DNA of 64,000 nucleotides, taken from the NCBI RefSeq assembly GCF_039522665.1, contig NZ_BAAADV010000006.1:1-64000 (forward strand), in the 5' to 3' direction. Source of the DNA: Natronoarchaeum mannanilyticum. Lineage in GTDB: Archaea; Halobacteriota; Halobacteria; Halobacteriales; Natronoarchaeaceae. A model generated the notes under the pieces. It made no database searches, was not told the origin of the DNA, and saw only the letters and a program-made list of their open reading frames with translations. How positions within the stretch are numbered: the stretch's first letter is position 1; each line of letters opens with the position of its first letter. This document shows, in pieces, positions 1 to 8,043 of this stretch. Position numbers and translations under genes: made by a program.

Positions 1-1212
1 CTCTTCCAGTCCCTCGATGGCGAGATCGAGGTTGATGCTCAGATCGTACGTGTTCGTCATACCCTTCCCCCGTCCGCGACCGTGTCGGTTCTTCACTAAG
101 ATGTTGGAGTGGGCGAGGTCGTTCAGCTTCTCGCGGAACGTGTTCTGGGAGTTCTTCTCGAGATCGATCTGGTTGCAGATACGGCAGTACCGTCTGTATA
201 GATCAGTCGTACCAGCGGGTGTTTCGTCTTCGGAAGCGGCGTTTGCGACGGCGATCAACGCAACCTTCCGTTGGATCGTCTCAGAGACGATGCCCTGTTT
301 GGTCGCCTGGGTCTCGATGCGGCTCTTGGCTGACCGTACGTGCTCCTCCACGATCTGGTCGGCTTCTTCTTCGAGAGCGAGATCGCAGGCGTACCGAAGG
401 AGACGAATCGCTTGTCTGGCGTCACCGGTGTCCTGAGCGGATAGAGCGGCTGTCAGGGGGATCACCTCGTTAGTGAGTACGTCGCTATCGAGATTCTGGT
501 AAACCTCTTCGTCGCCGTCGAAGTAGGTCTCGTTGAGCGCTTCGACCGTGCGACGCGCCAGAATATTCTGGAGATCGCCGGCAGTGTACGGCGAGAAGTG
601 GATCTCGCGCTCGCCGAGGGTGGATCGAACGTCGGCGTCGAGGTTGGATCGGAACTGGAGATCGTTCGTGATGCCGATCAGACTGAGCTTCGCGTGCTCG
701 AACTCCGCCCGCGATAGCTCGTAGAGCACGTAGTCGTCGTCCCCGATCGCGTCGACCTCGTCGAGGACCAGGATGATCGTCCCGCCGATCTTCTCGAGTT
801 CCTCGAGAACCATCTCGACGAGCGTCTTCCGCTGGTAACCCATTGGTTTATCCTCGCCAGGACCGCGACGGACCTCTCGAATGTCCTTCACCAGTTGACG
901 AAGAACGTGATACGAACTATCGCACCCCTTGCAACGAACGTGTACAGTAGTCAGATCGACGTCGTTCTCTTCCGCCCAGTTCTCGAGCTGCGCCGTTTTG
1001 AGCTCTACGCCGACGGTCTTCCCCTGTCCGGTCGGGCCGTAAATGAGACAGTTGTGCGGGGTACCGCCCATCGTGACGGGCCGAAGTGCCATGTGAAGCT
1101 CGCTAAGCTCATCCTCCCGTTCGGGGAGCTCAGTGGGTCGATAGGTCTGGGGGTCGGGCTTGAGGACATCGATGTCGTCGACGATTGTAGTCGGAGCCTC
1201 AAACGATTCCAT
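1..1212 (-). CDS. orc1: Orc1/Cdc6 replication initiator A (3' end cut by window)
   Basis: Origin-binding AAA+ ATPase of the archaeal Orc1/Cdc6 family; it recognises origin repeats and recruits MCM. Reading begins MESFEAPTTIVDD. Walker A is GPTGQGKT (about residues 59-66) and Walker B with sensor region is LVLDEVDAIGDDD; the C-terminal part should hold the winged helix. The ATG at 1210-1212 is chosen because a TTTTAA box lies about 30 nt upstream, as in leaderless haloarchaeal genes. The upstream ATG at 1224 is in another frame. No stop appears before base 1, so the protein continues outside. Iterons at 1249-1291 lie just upstream of its promoter, suggesting autoregulation. It is one of five orc1 genes here. 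Confidence 0.95.
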   Translation of the reverse strand, partial: MESFEAPTTIVDDIDVLKPDPQTYRPTELPEREDELSELHMALRPVTMGGTPHNCLIYGPTGQGKTVGVELKTAQLENWAEENDVDLTTVHVRCKGCDSSYHVLRQLVKDIREVRRGPGEDKPMGYQRKTLVEMVLEELEKIGGTIILVLDEVDAIGDDDYVLYELSRAEFEHAKLSLIGITNDLQFRSNLDADVRSTLGEREIHFSPYTAGDLQNILARRTVEALNETYFDGDEEVYQNLDSDVLTNEVIPLTAALSAQDTGDARQAIRLLRYACDLALEEEADQIVEEHVRSAKSRIETQATKQGIVSETIQRKVALIAVANAASEDETPAGTTDLYRRYCRICNQIDLEKNSQNTFREKLNDLAHSNILVKNRHGRGRGKGMTNTYDLSINLDLAIEGLEE

Positions 1213-1248
1213 ACTCGACACATATCGCGTTGATTCTTAAAACCCCCT

Positions 1249-1713
1249 GCCATAGTGAACAGAGTGACGGGGGGCCTCCCATAGTGTAAACGTCGGTATT
1301 CCAACTGGCCAGTGGTTCGTCTGATCCGGGGCGGGGGGAGGGGGTGCCAGAGTGTAAGTGCGAACAGACAGTGGGGCGACGAGGAGAACAGCAGTGCGTT
1401 TTAACTTAAATGCCCGTGTCTCCTTCCTTCCAGACCTCCCGAACTATTTCTAGATGCTGCTGATAATCCTTGTATTAGTGCATTTTATCGCCGTTCGCTG
1501 TTCTTCGAAGCTGTACTACTACTAGCATAAACAGTAAAATATATAATAACGCGGATGGGTCAGGGAGACCGCAATCGAACACGTGGTTGAAGCATTCGGG
1601 CTATACGAGTGCTCTCGGCGCTCTGCACGGCCGATAGCTGCTTCTCACAAATACGACCTGCAGTTCGAGTGGATCGGGGGTGGACCCGTCCTCTGAGGAG
1701 TTTACACTCTGGA
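1249..1713. repeat. Candidate origin A: Orc1-A iterons around an AT-rich stretch
   Basis: Four copies of a CCA(T/G)AGTGTAAAC-like element are visible: 1249-1260, 1278-1291 and 1346-1358 on the plus strand, and 1701-1713 on the minus strand (TCCAGAGTGTAAA). G-runs adjoin several copies (1269-1274, 1331-1344; C-runs at 1713-1727 for the inverted copy), which is typical of haloarchaeal origin recognition boxes. The inverted groups flank AT-rich DNA (about 1396-1560, including TAAAATATATAATAA) that could be the unwinding element. That this is an active origin is inference from this architecture next to orc1-A. Confidence 0.75.
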
Positions 1714-1885
1714 CCCCCCTCCCCCACCCTGCCGAGAATCCAACTGAGACGAGACCAGCAGGGCCAGTGCGATTTGTGTCGACCAGATATCACCGATCTC
1801 CTTCCGAATTGGCTCTATCACAGAAAGCACTGGAAATGCGGGGTGGGGGTGTAGTCCGTCAGCGACCACTGCCACTGACCGCTAG

Positions 1886-3058
1886 CTACTGATCCGGTAG
1901 CGCCGGGTTCCGAAACACGTCGACGCTCGTCGCGTCGTCCTCGACGAGCGCGGTGACGAAGTTCGTCGTGTCGATCTTGTCGGCCAGCAGCTGCCGACGG
2001 CGCTCGGCCCAGTCCTCGTCGCCGTCGAGGATCGAGACAGCCTTCTGGATCGCCCGTTCGTGGCGGCGTCCGTCGGCGTAGCTGAACACCAGCCCGTACT
2101 CGTCGCGCAGCTCGCGGACGTTCCCCATCCCCTCGATCGTCGAGACGAGGATCGCCGGCGTCCCCAGCACCGCGCTCTCGGTCGCCATCGTCGCGCTTTC
2201 GCCGACGAAGAGGTCCGCGCGGTACAGCAGGTCGTGGATCCGCTCGGGAGCGACCGACAGCTCGCGATCCTCGAGTTCCGGCGGGAGATCGCCCTCGGCC
2301 GTGATGATCACCCGCGCACCTTCGGCTTCGAGCCGCTCGACCGCGTCGGCGATGTCGTCGATCCCCTCGTCGCCGATGTCGTGGGCGGCCTCCCAGGAGA
2401 CCAGCCGCATGACGACGAGCTGCTCGTCCGGCGCGAGCCCGATCTCCTCGGCGATCGCGGGGTCCGGCTCGAATCGGTCGGGATGGAGGTAGGCGAGCTC
2501 GTGGTAGCCGGGGTACTTGACGTGGTTCTCGCCGATGTCGTCCTGGTAGAACTCCGGACTACAGACCCGGTCGGCCATCGGGTAGACAAAGCGCTTCCGG
2601 TACGTCGCGTGCTCGGTATCGGTGAAGACGATGTCTCGGCAGCCCAGCGCCGCGGAGACGTGGACGACGCCTGGTTCGCCGATGGCCATCATCACGTCGG
2701 GGCCGATCTTGCGCGCGCGGCGGAACAGTCGCCACTCGTAGGCCAGCTGGATGGCCGCTTTCCCTGGGAGATTCGACGCCCGTCCGGCGATGACCTCGTG
2801 GTCGATCCCGTAGGCCTCCAGCAGGTCGATCGCGATGTCCTTCTCGCGTGCGAACACGTGGACGTCGTGGCCCCGATGCTCTAGCTCCTCGATCGCGTTC
2901 CGGAAGAAGTGGACGTGAGCGGGGTGCTGGATCGTGACGATCACGTCCATCGACTCGGGTGTGTCCGCGCCGGCGCCGGTGTCGACGCCGGTCTGCGTTC
3001 GGGAACCCGCCCCGCCGCGGTCGCCGCCGTCGCGATCGCCGTGACGTTGTCCGACCAT
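1886..3058 (-). CDS. DUF354 family protein (MurG/WecB-like fold), copy A
   Basis: DUF354 proteins resemble the GT-B fold of MurG and UDP-GlcNAc 2-epimerase and usually sit in archaeal surface-glycan clusters; the exact reaction is unknown. The conserved core starts MDVIVTIQHPAHVHFF and includes GESATMATESAVLGTPAI, similar to the nucleotide-sugar site of GT-B enzymes. The start at 3058 lies 2 nt after the stop of the upstream deacetylase, suggesting coupling, and adds a Gly/Asp-rich 36-residue extension. The family-typical start would be the ATG at 2950, which is a real alternative. It is paralogous to the gene at 37131 and forms a two-gene minus-strand operon with the gene at 3061. Confidence 0.85.
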   Translation of the reverse strand: MVGQRHGDRDGGDRGGAGSRTQTGVDTGAGADTPESMDVIVTIQHPAHVHFFRNAIEELEHRGHDVHVFAREKDIAIDLLEAYGIDHEVIAGRASNLPGKAAIQLAYEWRLFRRARKIGPDVMMAIGEPGVVHVSAALGCRDIVFTDTEHATYRKRFVYPMADRVCSPEFYQDDIGENHVKYPGYHELAYLHPDRFEPDPAIAEEIGLAPDEQLVVMRLVSWEAAHDIGDEGIDDIADAVERLEAEGARVIITAEGDLPPELEDRELSVAPERIHDLLYRADLFVGESATMATESAVLGTPAILVSTIEGMGNVRELRDEYGLVFSYADGRRHERAIQKAVSILDGDEDWAERRRQLLADKIDTTNFVTALVEDDATSVDVFRNPALPDQ

Positions 3059-3060
3059 GA

Positions 3061-3993
3061 TCAGGCGACGACGTTGATGCCGCGCTTGGCGACGTTGATC
3101 GCGTAGTCCTTGGCCGATTCGATCGCCCACTCTCCGGGCGTTCGTGCCCACCGATTCGGATGGGTGAGCGCGCAGAGCCGGTCGACCTCGTCCGATCGCA
3201 ACAGCGCCGCCAGCTCCTCGGTCGTATCGACCTGGATCCGCTTGTCGCCCTCGCCCATCGTGTGGTCCTTGATCTTCAGCGCGCCGTCCCGCCAGGTTCG
3301 ACCCGTGTCGGAGAAGTACGTCACGTCCTCGAAGTCCATCGAGAGGTACGCCTCGCCGAGCAGGCCGTAGGTGTCGAACGTCGGCGTCCCGCCGTGTTCG
3401 TCGGATGCGACGACGCCGCTCGTCGTTCCTGATTTGCTCTCGGTCGTCCCCGCGTCGCCTCCCGCCGCCTTCGCCTTGCCGGTCAGTCCCCCGCCGTCCG
3501 TCGCCGCTCCAGCAGCGGCGGCCTCACTGTCCCCGCCCCCGGCGTCCCACATGTCCCGGTTGTCGTGGGCGGTCAGCGGGTTGCCGTGCATACATACTGT
3601 GTCGACCGACACGAGCGCCCGCATCCGGGCGAGCTCGGCGCTGAAGGACTCGTGTGCGGCGGCGACGTCGCCGTCGGCCCGGTCCATGTCCTCGTAGTGG
3701 TAGCCGACCTCGTGGCCCAGTTCCTCGATCCGACGGATCAGCCCCGGCCGGAACGTCTTGTCGATCGTCCGGACGTAGTAGGTGCTCGGGACGCCCCGCG
3801 CCGCCTCCAGGCGAGCCATCGCCAGAGCGTTCTCGGGCTTCCGGTCGACGTCGTGCCGGAGGATGACGAACTGGCCGGGGAGCTCCTCGTTGTCCGTCGC
3901 GAGGTACTCCCGTACCGTGAGGAACTCGTACTCCGACTCGAGGCCGGCGTCGAGGAGCTCCCCGTAGGTTTCGAAGGTGAAATCGCGGTTCAT
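3061..3993 (-). CDS. Polysaccharide deacetylase-like protein A
   Basis: NodB-type carbohydrate esterase-like protein of 310 aa, likely acting on N-acetyl sugars of a surface glycan. RHDVDR (about residues 46-51) matches the metal and catalytic aspartate motif, and HEVGYHYED (about 94) and CMHGNP (about 134) supply the histidines. An Ala/Gly/Ser/Thr-rich stretch (about residues 152-200) interrupts the domain and looks like a low-complexity insertion. It is the first gene of the operon with the DUF354 gene. No signal peptide is seen, so it is probably cytoplasmic and acts on nucleotide- or lipid-linked precursors. Confidence 0.85.
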   Translation of the reverse strand: MNRDFTFETYGELLDAGLESEYEFLTVREYLATDNEELPGQFVILRHDVDRKPENALAMARLEAARGVPSTYYVRTIDKTFRPGLIRRIEELGHEVGYHYEDMDRADGDVAAAHESFSAELARMRALVSVDTVCMHGNPLTAHDNRDMWDAGGGDSEAAAAGAATDGGGLTGKAKAAGGDAGTTESKSGTTSGVVASDEHGGTPTFDTYGLLGEAYLSMDFEDVTYFSDTGRTWRDGALKIKDHTMGEGDKRIQVDTTEELAALLRSDEVDRLCALTHPNRWARTPGEWAIESAKDYAINVAKRGINVVA

Positions 3994-4135
3994 TTCGATC
4001 GTTGTTGGATCGAAGCGGCGTTCGGTGTTAGTAATCGGAGTCCTATTCGGGCGTCACGGGGAGTAAACGGCTGTTAGGCGAGAGAGTGCGGTGCTTACTC
4101 ACCGAATCGGTTGTATTCTATTCACTCTGCTCTCC

Positions 4136-4377
4136 CACCCCACGATTTCATGTGTTCTTCGTCTCAGAACCTAGTTCGATCTGCTGGAACAAATCATCCG
4201 GCAATATAATCCTGTATGGTTGGTGGCTCTCTAGTGTGCGGATGTGGTTTGGTACCACTGGACATAATGTTTTCGCTGTAAAATTACTGATCTGCGAGAA
4301 GCCATCCGACTTCTACGAAACACATGAAGTCGTGGGGTGGTGGTGTGGGAACAAAAGAAACAAATGAAGCGGGTGGT
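4136..4377. repeat. Orc1-B iterons, upstream group
   Basis: Three copies of an AAACACATGAAGTxGTGGGG-type element lie before orc1-B: inverted at 4136-4158, direct at 4317-4340 and a degenerate direct copy at 4357-4377. The last copy abuts the TTTATAA promoter of orc1-B at 4378-4384, so initiator binding could repress its own gene. The 160 bp between the first two copies (about 4160-4316) is relatively AT-rich and could unwind. Confidence 0.75.
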
Positions 4378-4409
4378 TTTATAACTCCCGACACACAAGA
4401 TGTCTCGAT

Positions 4410-5645
4410 ATGGATGACTTCGGCCACCTGACTCCGGAAGACGAGATCTTCCTCGATGAGGATGTCCTACGGGACGAATACGATCCTGATAGAATCCTAG
4501 AACGGAGTGACAAACTCAACGAGTACCTGAAAATGTTCAAGGAGGTCGTTCGAGGGAAACGACCGCGAAACGTGTTCGTCTACGGGCCGACTGGCGTCGG
4601 AAAGACGGTCGGAACGAAGGTTGTCTTAGATCGTCTCACAGAGGATGCAGAGGAGATCGATCAGGTTAGCGTTGAGGCCGTCCATCTGGAGTGCAAGGAT
4701 CTGAACACTTCGTATCAGGTGGCAGCAAATCTCGTGAACAAGCTCCGCGTGAATACAGGACGGAGCACAATCAGTACGACGGGATATCCGGAGGGCGAAA
4801 TCTATCGAATGCTCTTCCAGGAACTCCGTGAGGCTGACGACACCCACGTCATTATCGCTCTAGACGAAATCGATAACATCGGTTCCGACGACAATATTCT
4901 GTATAAACTCCCCCGATGTAACAACACGAACTCGGCACAATATGTTGATCCCGAGGACACGAAAGTCGGTGTGGTCGGAATAACGAACGACGGGACGTTT
5001 CGTGACCGTCTTGATCCGCGAGCTCAGTCTACGCTCTGCGATCACGAGATTCACTTCCCCCCGTACGACGCCAACGAACTCCGAACTATTCTAAATGACC
5101 GCGCGGGTGATGCGTTTAAACCAGGCGTTTTGGAAGACGATGTCGTTCCACTCGTTGCGGCTTTTGCGGCACAACGATCGGGATACGCTCGGACTGCTCT
5201 CGAACTTCTATACGCTTCCGGAAAAAGAGCCAGCGATGAGGGTGCCAGTAGCGTCACTGAAGAACACGTACGCAATGCCGAATCCCGCCTCCAACAAGGC
5301 GCTGTTGTAACCGAAATAAACGGGCTTTCACCGCAAGGGAAGTTGATCACGTACACGCTGGTTTTGATGGACGATAGAAATGAGCTCCCTGCGCGGATGG
5401 ATAAGCTCTATGCGCGGTACAAAGACATGGCCAGGAGGATGGATGTAGATACGATCACGCCACGAAGCGTCCACAATATTCTAAATGACTTAATGATGAA
5501 CGGCATCGTCACGAGTAAGGAAATCAATAAAGGCAGATCTGGCGGCAGACACTATCAGTACGAACTTGGGACGGAATATGACCTCGTCGCTGAGGGACTA
5601 CAGGGTGATTCTGATATTGAGGATATCGACGACGGACTACTCTGA
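4410..5645 (+). CDS. orc1: Orc1/Cdc6 replication initiator B
   Basis: Complete 411-aa Orc1/Cdc6 protein. Walker A GPTGVGKT is at residues 59-66, Walker B LDEIDNI at about 151-157, and the C-terminal third (about 320-400) has a winged-helix pattern (SVHNILNDLMMNGIV followed by a basic Gly-rich wing). ATG at 4410 lies about 26-32 nt after TTTATAA, fitting a leaderless transcript. Codon use is less GC-rich than the flanking sugar genes, which fits a plasmid-type initiator. Related iterons flank it on both sides, making a self-contained gene-origin module. Confidence 0.96.
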   Translation: MDDFGHLTPEDEIFLDEDVLRDEYDPDRILERSDKLNEYLKMFKEVVRGKRPRNVFVYGPTGVGKTVGTKVVLDRLTEDAEEIDQVSVEAVHLECKDLNTSYQVAANLVNKLRVNTGRSTISTTGYPEGEIYRMLFQELREADDTHVIIALDEIDNIGSDDNILYKLPRCNNTNSAQYVDPEDTKVGVVGITNDGTFRDRLDPRAQSTLCDHEIHFPPYDANELRTILNDRAGDAFKPGVLEDDVVPLVAAFAAQRSGYARTALELLYASGKRASDEGASSVTEEHVRNAESRLQQGAVVTEINGLSPQGKLITYTLVLMDDRNELPARMDKLYARYKDMARRMDVDTITPRSVHNILNDLMMNGIVTSKEINKGRSGGRHYQYELGTEYDLVAEGLQGDSDIEDIDDGLL

Positions 5646-5700
5646 TCTAATACCAGATGGCCGTCTCGGAGTTTGAACCTATTTTCGGCTTCTCTACATA

Positions 5701-6142
5701 TTCCCCTTGATGTGTTTTCCTGCTTCACGAGGTCGTTATGAGCTAATACTCGGGTTTGGAGCTTTGCAGAACACATGAAGTAGTGGGGGTGACGTCCTCT
5801 TGATTTGACGTGTCTAAAGACTCCGGAAACGGTGGTGTGTCTGTGTGGCGCCGTAACTGCCGAGCAATCTCATCTGTATTATCAACACTCCCCGGATTGT
5901 ATGTGTTTTCCGGCTTCATGTGATCTTCAGCGGCCGATAAACGGACTTGAGTTTTGAAGAACACTTGAAGTAGTGGGGTGCAACGCCTCTCAACGTGTAC
6001 TCTGGACGTGATCTTTACCACACCCCAATTTGCAAGTGTTTAACGGCGTTAGAGGCGATATTGCGCCATATTTCAGCGGTTTCATAACACTTGTAACGAG
6101 GGTGTGTTCACCTGAAGACTCCGGAAACGGTGGTGTGTCTGT
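5701..6142. repeat. Origin B downstream array: three inverted iteron pairs plus two C-type boxes
   Basis: Iterons related to AACACWTGAAGT(A)GTGGGG occur as inverted pairs: 5702-5719 (minus) with 5769-5790 (plus); 5889-5912 (minus) with 5959-5980 (plus); 6021-6043 (minus) with 6085-6106 (plus). The first two pairs are diverged copies of one 100-bp unit (about 5701-5800 and 5890-5990). Two near-identical blocks of about 55 bp (5817-5872 and 6115-6170) begin with CTCCGGAAACGGTGGTGTGT, which matches the iteron family of orc1-C rather than orc1-B. No gene is seen in 5646-6425. Confidence 0.75.
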
Positions 6143-6279
6143 GTGGGTGTCGTAACTACCAAGAAATCTAATCCGCGCTCACGACACCCCTGGGTGCGTC
6201 CGGATAAATCTGCTGTACTGCGTCGGCACGGCCCGCCAAAACGAATTGCGGAAACGGGGGTTGTGACGTGAATCGAGAA

Positions 6280-6446
6280 GCGGAAGGGGCGGGATTTGAA
6301 CTCGGGAAGACGGTCGCCTCGCTTCGCTCGGCGCTGCGACTTCCCTGCTCAAATCCCTTCGTCGACCGCTCACCAGAACAGCAGTTGCTCGGCGATGGAA
6401 CGCCTCGCAGAATAGTTCTGGTGAGCGGAAGGGGCGGGATTTGAAC
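6280..6446. repeat. Duplicated tRNA 3'-end (att-like) and hairpins
   Basis: A perfect 22-nt direct repeat, starting GCGGAAGGGGCGGGATTTGA, occurs at 6280-6301 and 6425-6446; the second copy is the 3' end of the adjacent tRNA-like element. Between them are a long imperfect hairpin with 9-nt outer arms at 6291-6299 and 6349-6357 and 6-nt inner arms at 6304-6309 and 6340-6345, and a perfect 14-nt inverted repeat at 6366-6379 and 6415-6428. Such 3'-end duplications are the usual trace of tRNA-targeted integration, but no integrase adjoins it. Confidence 0.6.
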
Positions 6447-6505
6447 CACGCGAAGCCGTGAGGCTCCCACCCGAAGGTGGTGCTCTGCCACTGAGCTACC
6501 CTTCC
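6426..6505 (-). tRNA. tRNA-like cloverleaf without a normal anticodon loop (possible tRNA remnant)
   Basis: The reverse strand folds as a class II-like tRNA: acceptor GGAAGGG/CCCTTCC (7 bp), D arm GCTC/GAGC, an arm CCACC-TTCG-GGTGG where the anticodon arm should be, a variable arm GAGCC-TCAC-GGCTT, and a T arm GCG(T)GG/CCCGC around TTCAAAT. The anticodon position is a four-base TTCG loop, so no anticodon can be read, and the T stem needs one bulged T. It may be a decayed tRNA, a tRNA-derived attachment site or a structured RNA. A perfect inverted repeat CCCTAT/ATAGGG lies about 70 nt upstream at 6573-6588. Confidence 0.5.
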
Positions 6506-6676
6506 AAAGAGTGTGGGGTCAGCGGTGCAGTGGGCCAGGGGCACTGACGCCAACAGTTCGTAGGCCGGCTCTCCCTATTGTTATAGGGCGTATACCTGGG
6601 TAGTAATCGGCAATTACCGGCTGATTGAACGAAACAACCTGGACGGAACACCGGACCGATCGATACCCGAACCGGG

Positions 6677-7669
6677 CTACTCGAAGTCGCGCTCCTCGAG
6701 CTCTTCGTTCGCCTGCATGTCGAAGATCATCGCGAGCACGAGCGACAGCGCGCCGAGCAGCACGATCGGCAGGCCGCTCGACCGCGATTCGTCGTCCCCC
6801 CCGGACGCGACGTTGCGCAGCGAACGAACGATCCCGGCGAGGCTGCCGGCGGCGCCGAGCGCGTACAGGAACACGAGCGGGTTGAAGTCCCGCGCGAGGT
6901 ACTTCACGCGGAGGCGCCAGATGAAGTTCGAGAGCAGCATGCCCGACACCTTCGGGATGTACTCGCGGTAACTGATGTGGCTCTCCTCGTCGTCGTACCG
7001 GCTCGGCACCGGCACGTCGGCCACGCGCAGCTCGTAGGCGTTGAGCTTGACCATGAGGTCGTTGCAGTAGCCGTAGTACTCGTACATGTCCTCGATCGGC
7101 GCCGCCTCCAGGGCGTCCAGCGAGATCGCGGTGTAGCCGTTCTGGGGGTCGCCGAGCTTCCAGTAGCCGCTGGCGATCTTGGTCAGCACCGAGAGAATGC
7201 CGTTGCCGATCAGCCGGAACGTCGGCATCTCCTCGCGGTCTTCGGCGTCGAGCAGCCGGTTGCCCTTGACGTAGTCCGCCCGGTCCTCGACGATCGGATC
7301 GAGCAGTCGGTCGAGCAGTTCGGGGTCCATCTGGCCGTCGCCGCCCATCACCGCAGTGATCTCGATCTCGTCCTCGCGAGCGCGTTCGTAACCGGTCTTG
7401 ATCGCGCCGCCGACGCCGCGGTTCTCCTCGTGCTGGATCGGAACGACGCGGCGGTCGGTCTGGACGCCGCCGTCCGCCACCGCGACCGACGCCGACTCGT
7501 TGACCCGGCGGGCGTGCCGGCGGATCTCCTCCCAGGTGCCGTCGGTCGAGCAGTCGTCGACGACGTACACCCGGTCGGCGTAGTCGGGGACCGTCTCGAT
7601 CACGTCCCCGACGAACCCCTCCTCGTTGTACGCCGGGATGACGATCGCGACGCTACGCCCGCGGTACAT
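6677..7669 (-). CDS. GT2 glycosyltransferase with C-terminal membrane segments, copy A
   Basis: Family 2 glycosyltransferase of the dolichol-phosphate-sugar synthase type (330 aa). Motifs are PAYNEEGFVGDVI near the start, VVDDCSTDGTWEEI, the metal-binding GDGQMDPE (about residue 123) and DPQNGYTA. Two hydrophobic segments (about 268-285 and 298-315) suggest membrane anchoring with the catalytic domain facing the cytoplasm. It probably charges a dolichol-phosphate carrier or a glycolipid with a sugar. It is closely paralogous to the gene at 42114. ATG at 7667-7669 is the only start matching the family N-terminus; an ATAACAA element lies 106 nt upstream. Confidence 0.92.
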   Translation of the reverse strand: MYRGRSVAIVIPAYNEEGFVGDVIETVPDYADRVYVVDDCSTDGTWEEIRRHARRVNESASVAVADGGVQTDRRVVPIQHEENRGVGGAIKTGYERAREDEIEITAVMGGDGQMDPELLDRLLDPIVEDRADYVKGNRLLDAEDREEMPTFRLIGNGILSVLTKIASGYWKLGDPQNGYTAISLDALEAAPIEDMYEYYGYCNDLMVKLNAYELRVADVPVPSRYDDEESHISYREYIPKVSGMLLSNFIWRLRVKYLARDFNPLVFLYALGAAGSLAGIVRSLRNVASGGDDESRSSGLPIVLLGALSLVLAMIFDMQANEELEERDFE

Positions 7670-7774
7670 TGTCGGCCCTCCCCGGCGTCGATAGCCCGGT
7701 TCGTTCCGCGCCGCGAACAGTCACTGGCAAAAAGTGCTCCATTGGCTCGTCAGGACAGAAGCGGGAGCGCCCCA

Positions 7775-7781
7775 TTGTTAT
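7775..7781 (-). promoter_or_regulatory. ATAACAA element upstream of GT2 copy A
   Basis: The minus strand reads CCAATAACAATGGG. The same heptamer recurs upstream of several surface-sugar genes. Here it lies about 100 nt before the start codon. The rest of the 373-nt gap 7670-8043 shows no other gene or repeat. Confidence 0.4.
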
Positions 7782-8043
7782 TGGTCGCTTGTCCCCGTGA
7801 CGGGGGCTGAACGACCGCTGACACCCCGTCTGCGGTCGGTAGCTGCCGAGACTCGTTGGTCGCTCGGCCGCGCTGCGTTCCCGCGAGCAGTCTCGCGATA
7901 TCGCCGTCTGATGCTACGGGACGCGCCCGAATCAAACGCCCCCTAGCGGTCCTCTCACTGTTTTGGACGCTCCATTACTAAGCCCGCAACTTCGGTAAGC
8001 ATCGGCAACGTCGCCGTGCGGTTCGGTGGCGATGGACTGAATC

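Noticed and set aside
4086-4367. A 93-codon frame upstream of orc1-B
   Set aside because: It runs through the iterons and their AT-rich spacer; the composition is unlike haloarchaeal proteins.
6168-6553. Open frames reading ...VAQWQSTTFGWEP... on the minus strand
   Set aside because: They are translations of the tRNA-like element and its duplicated end, a common false gene at tRNA loci.
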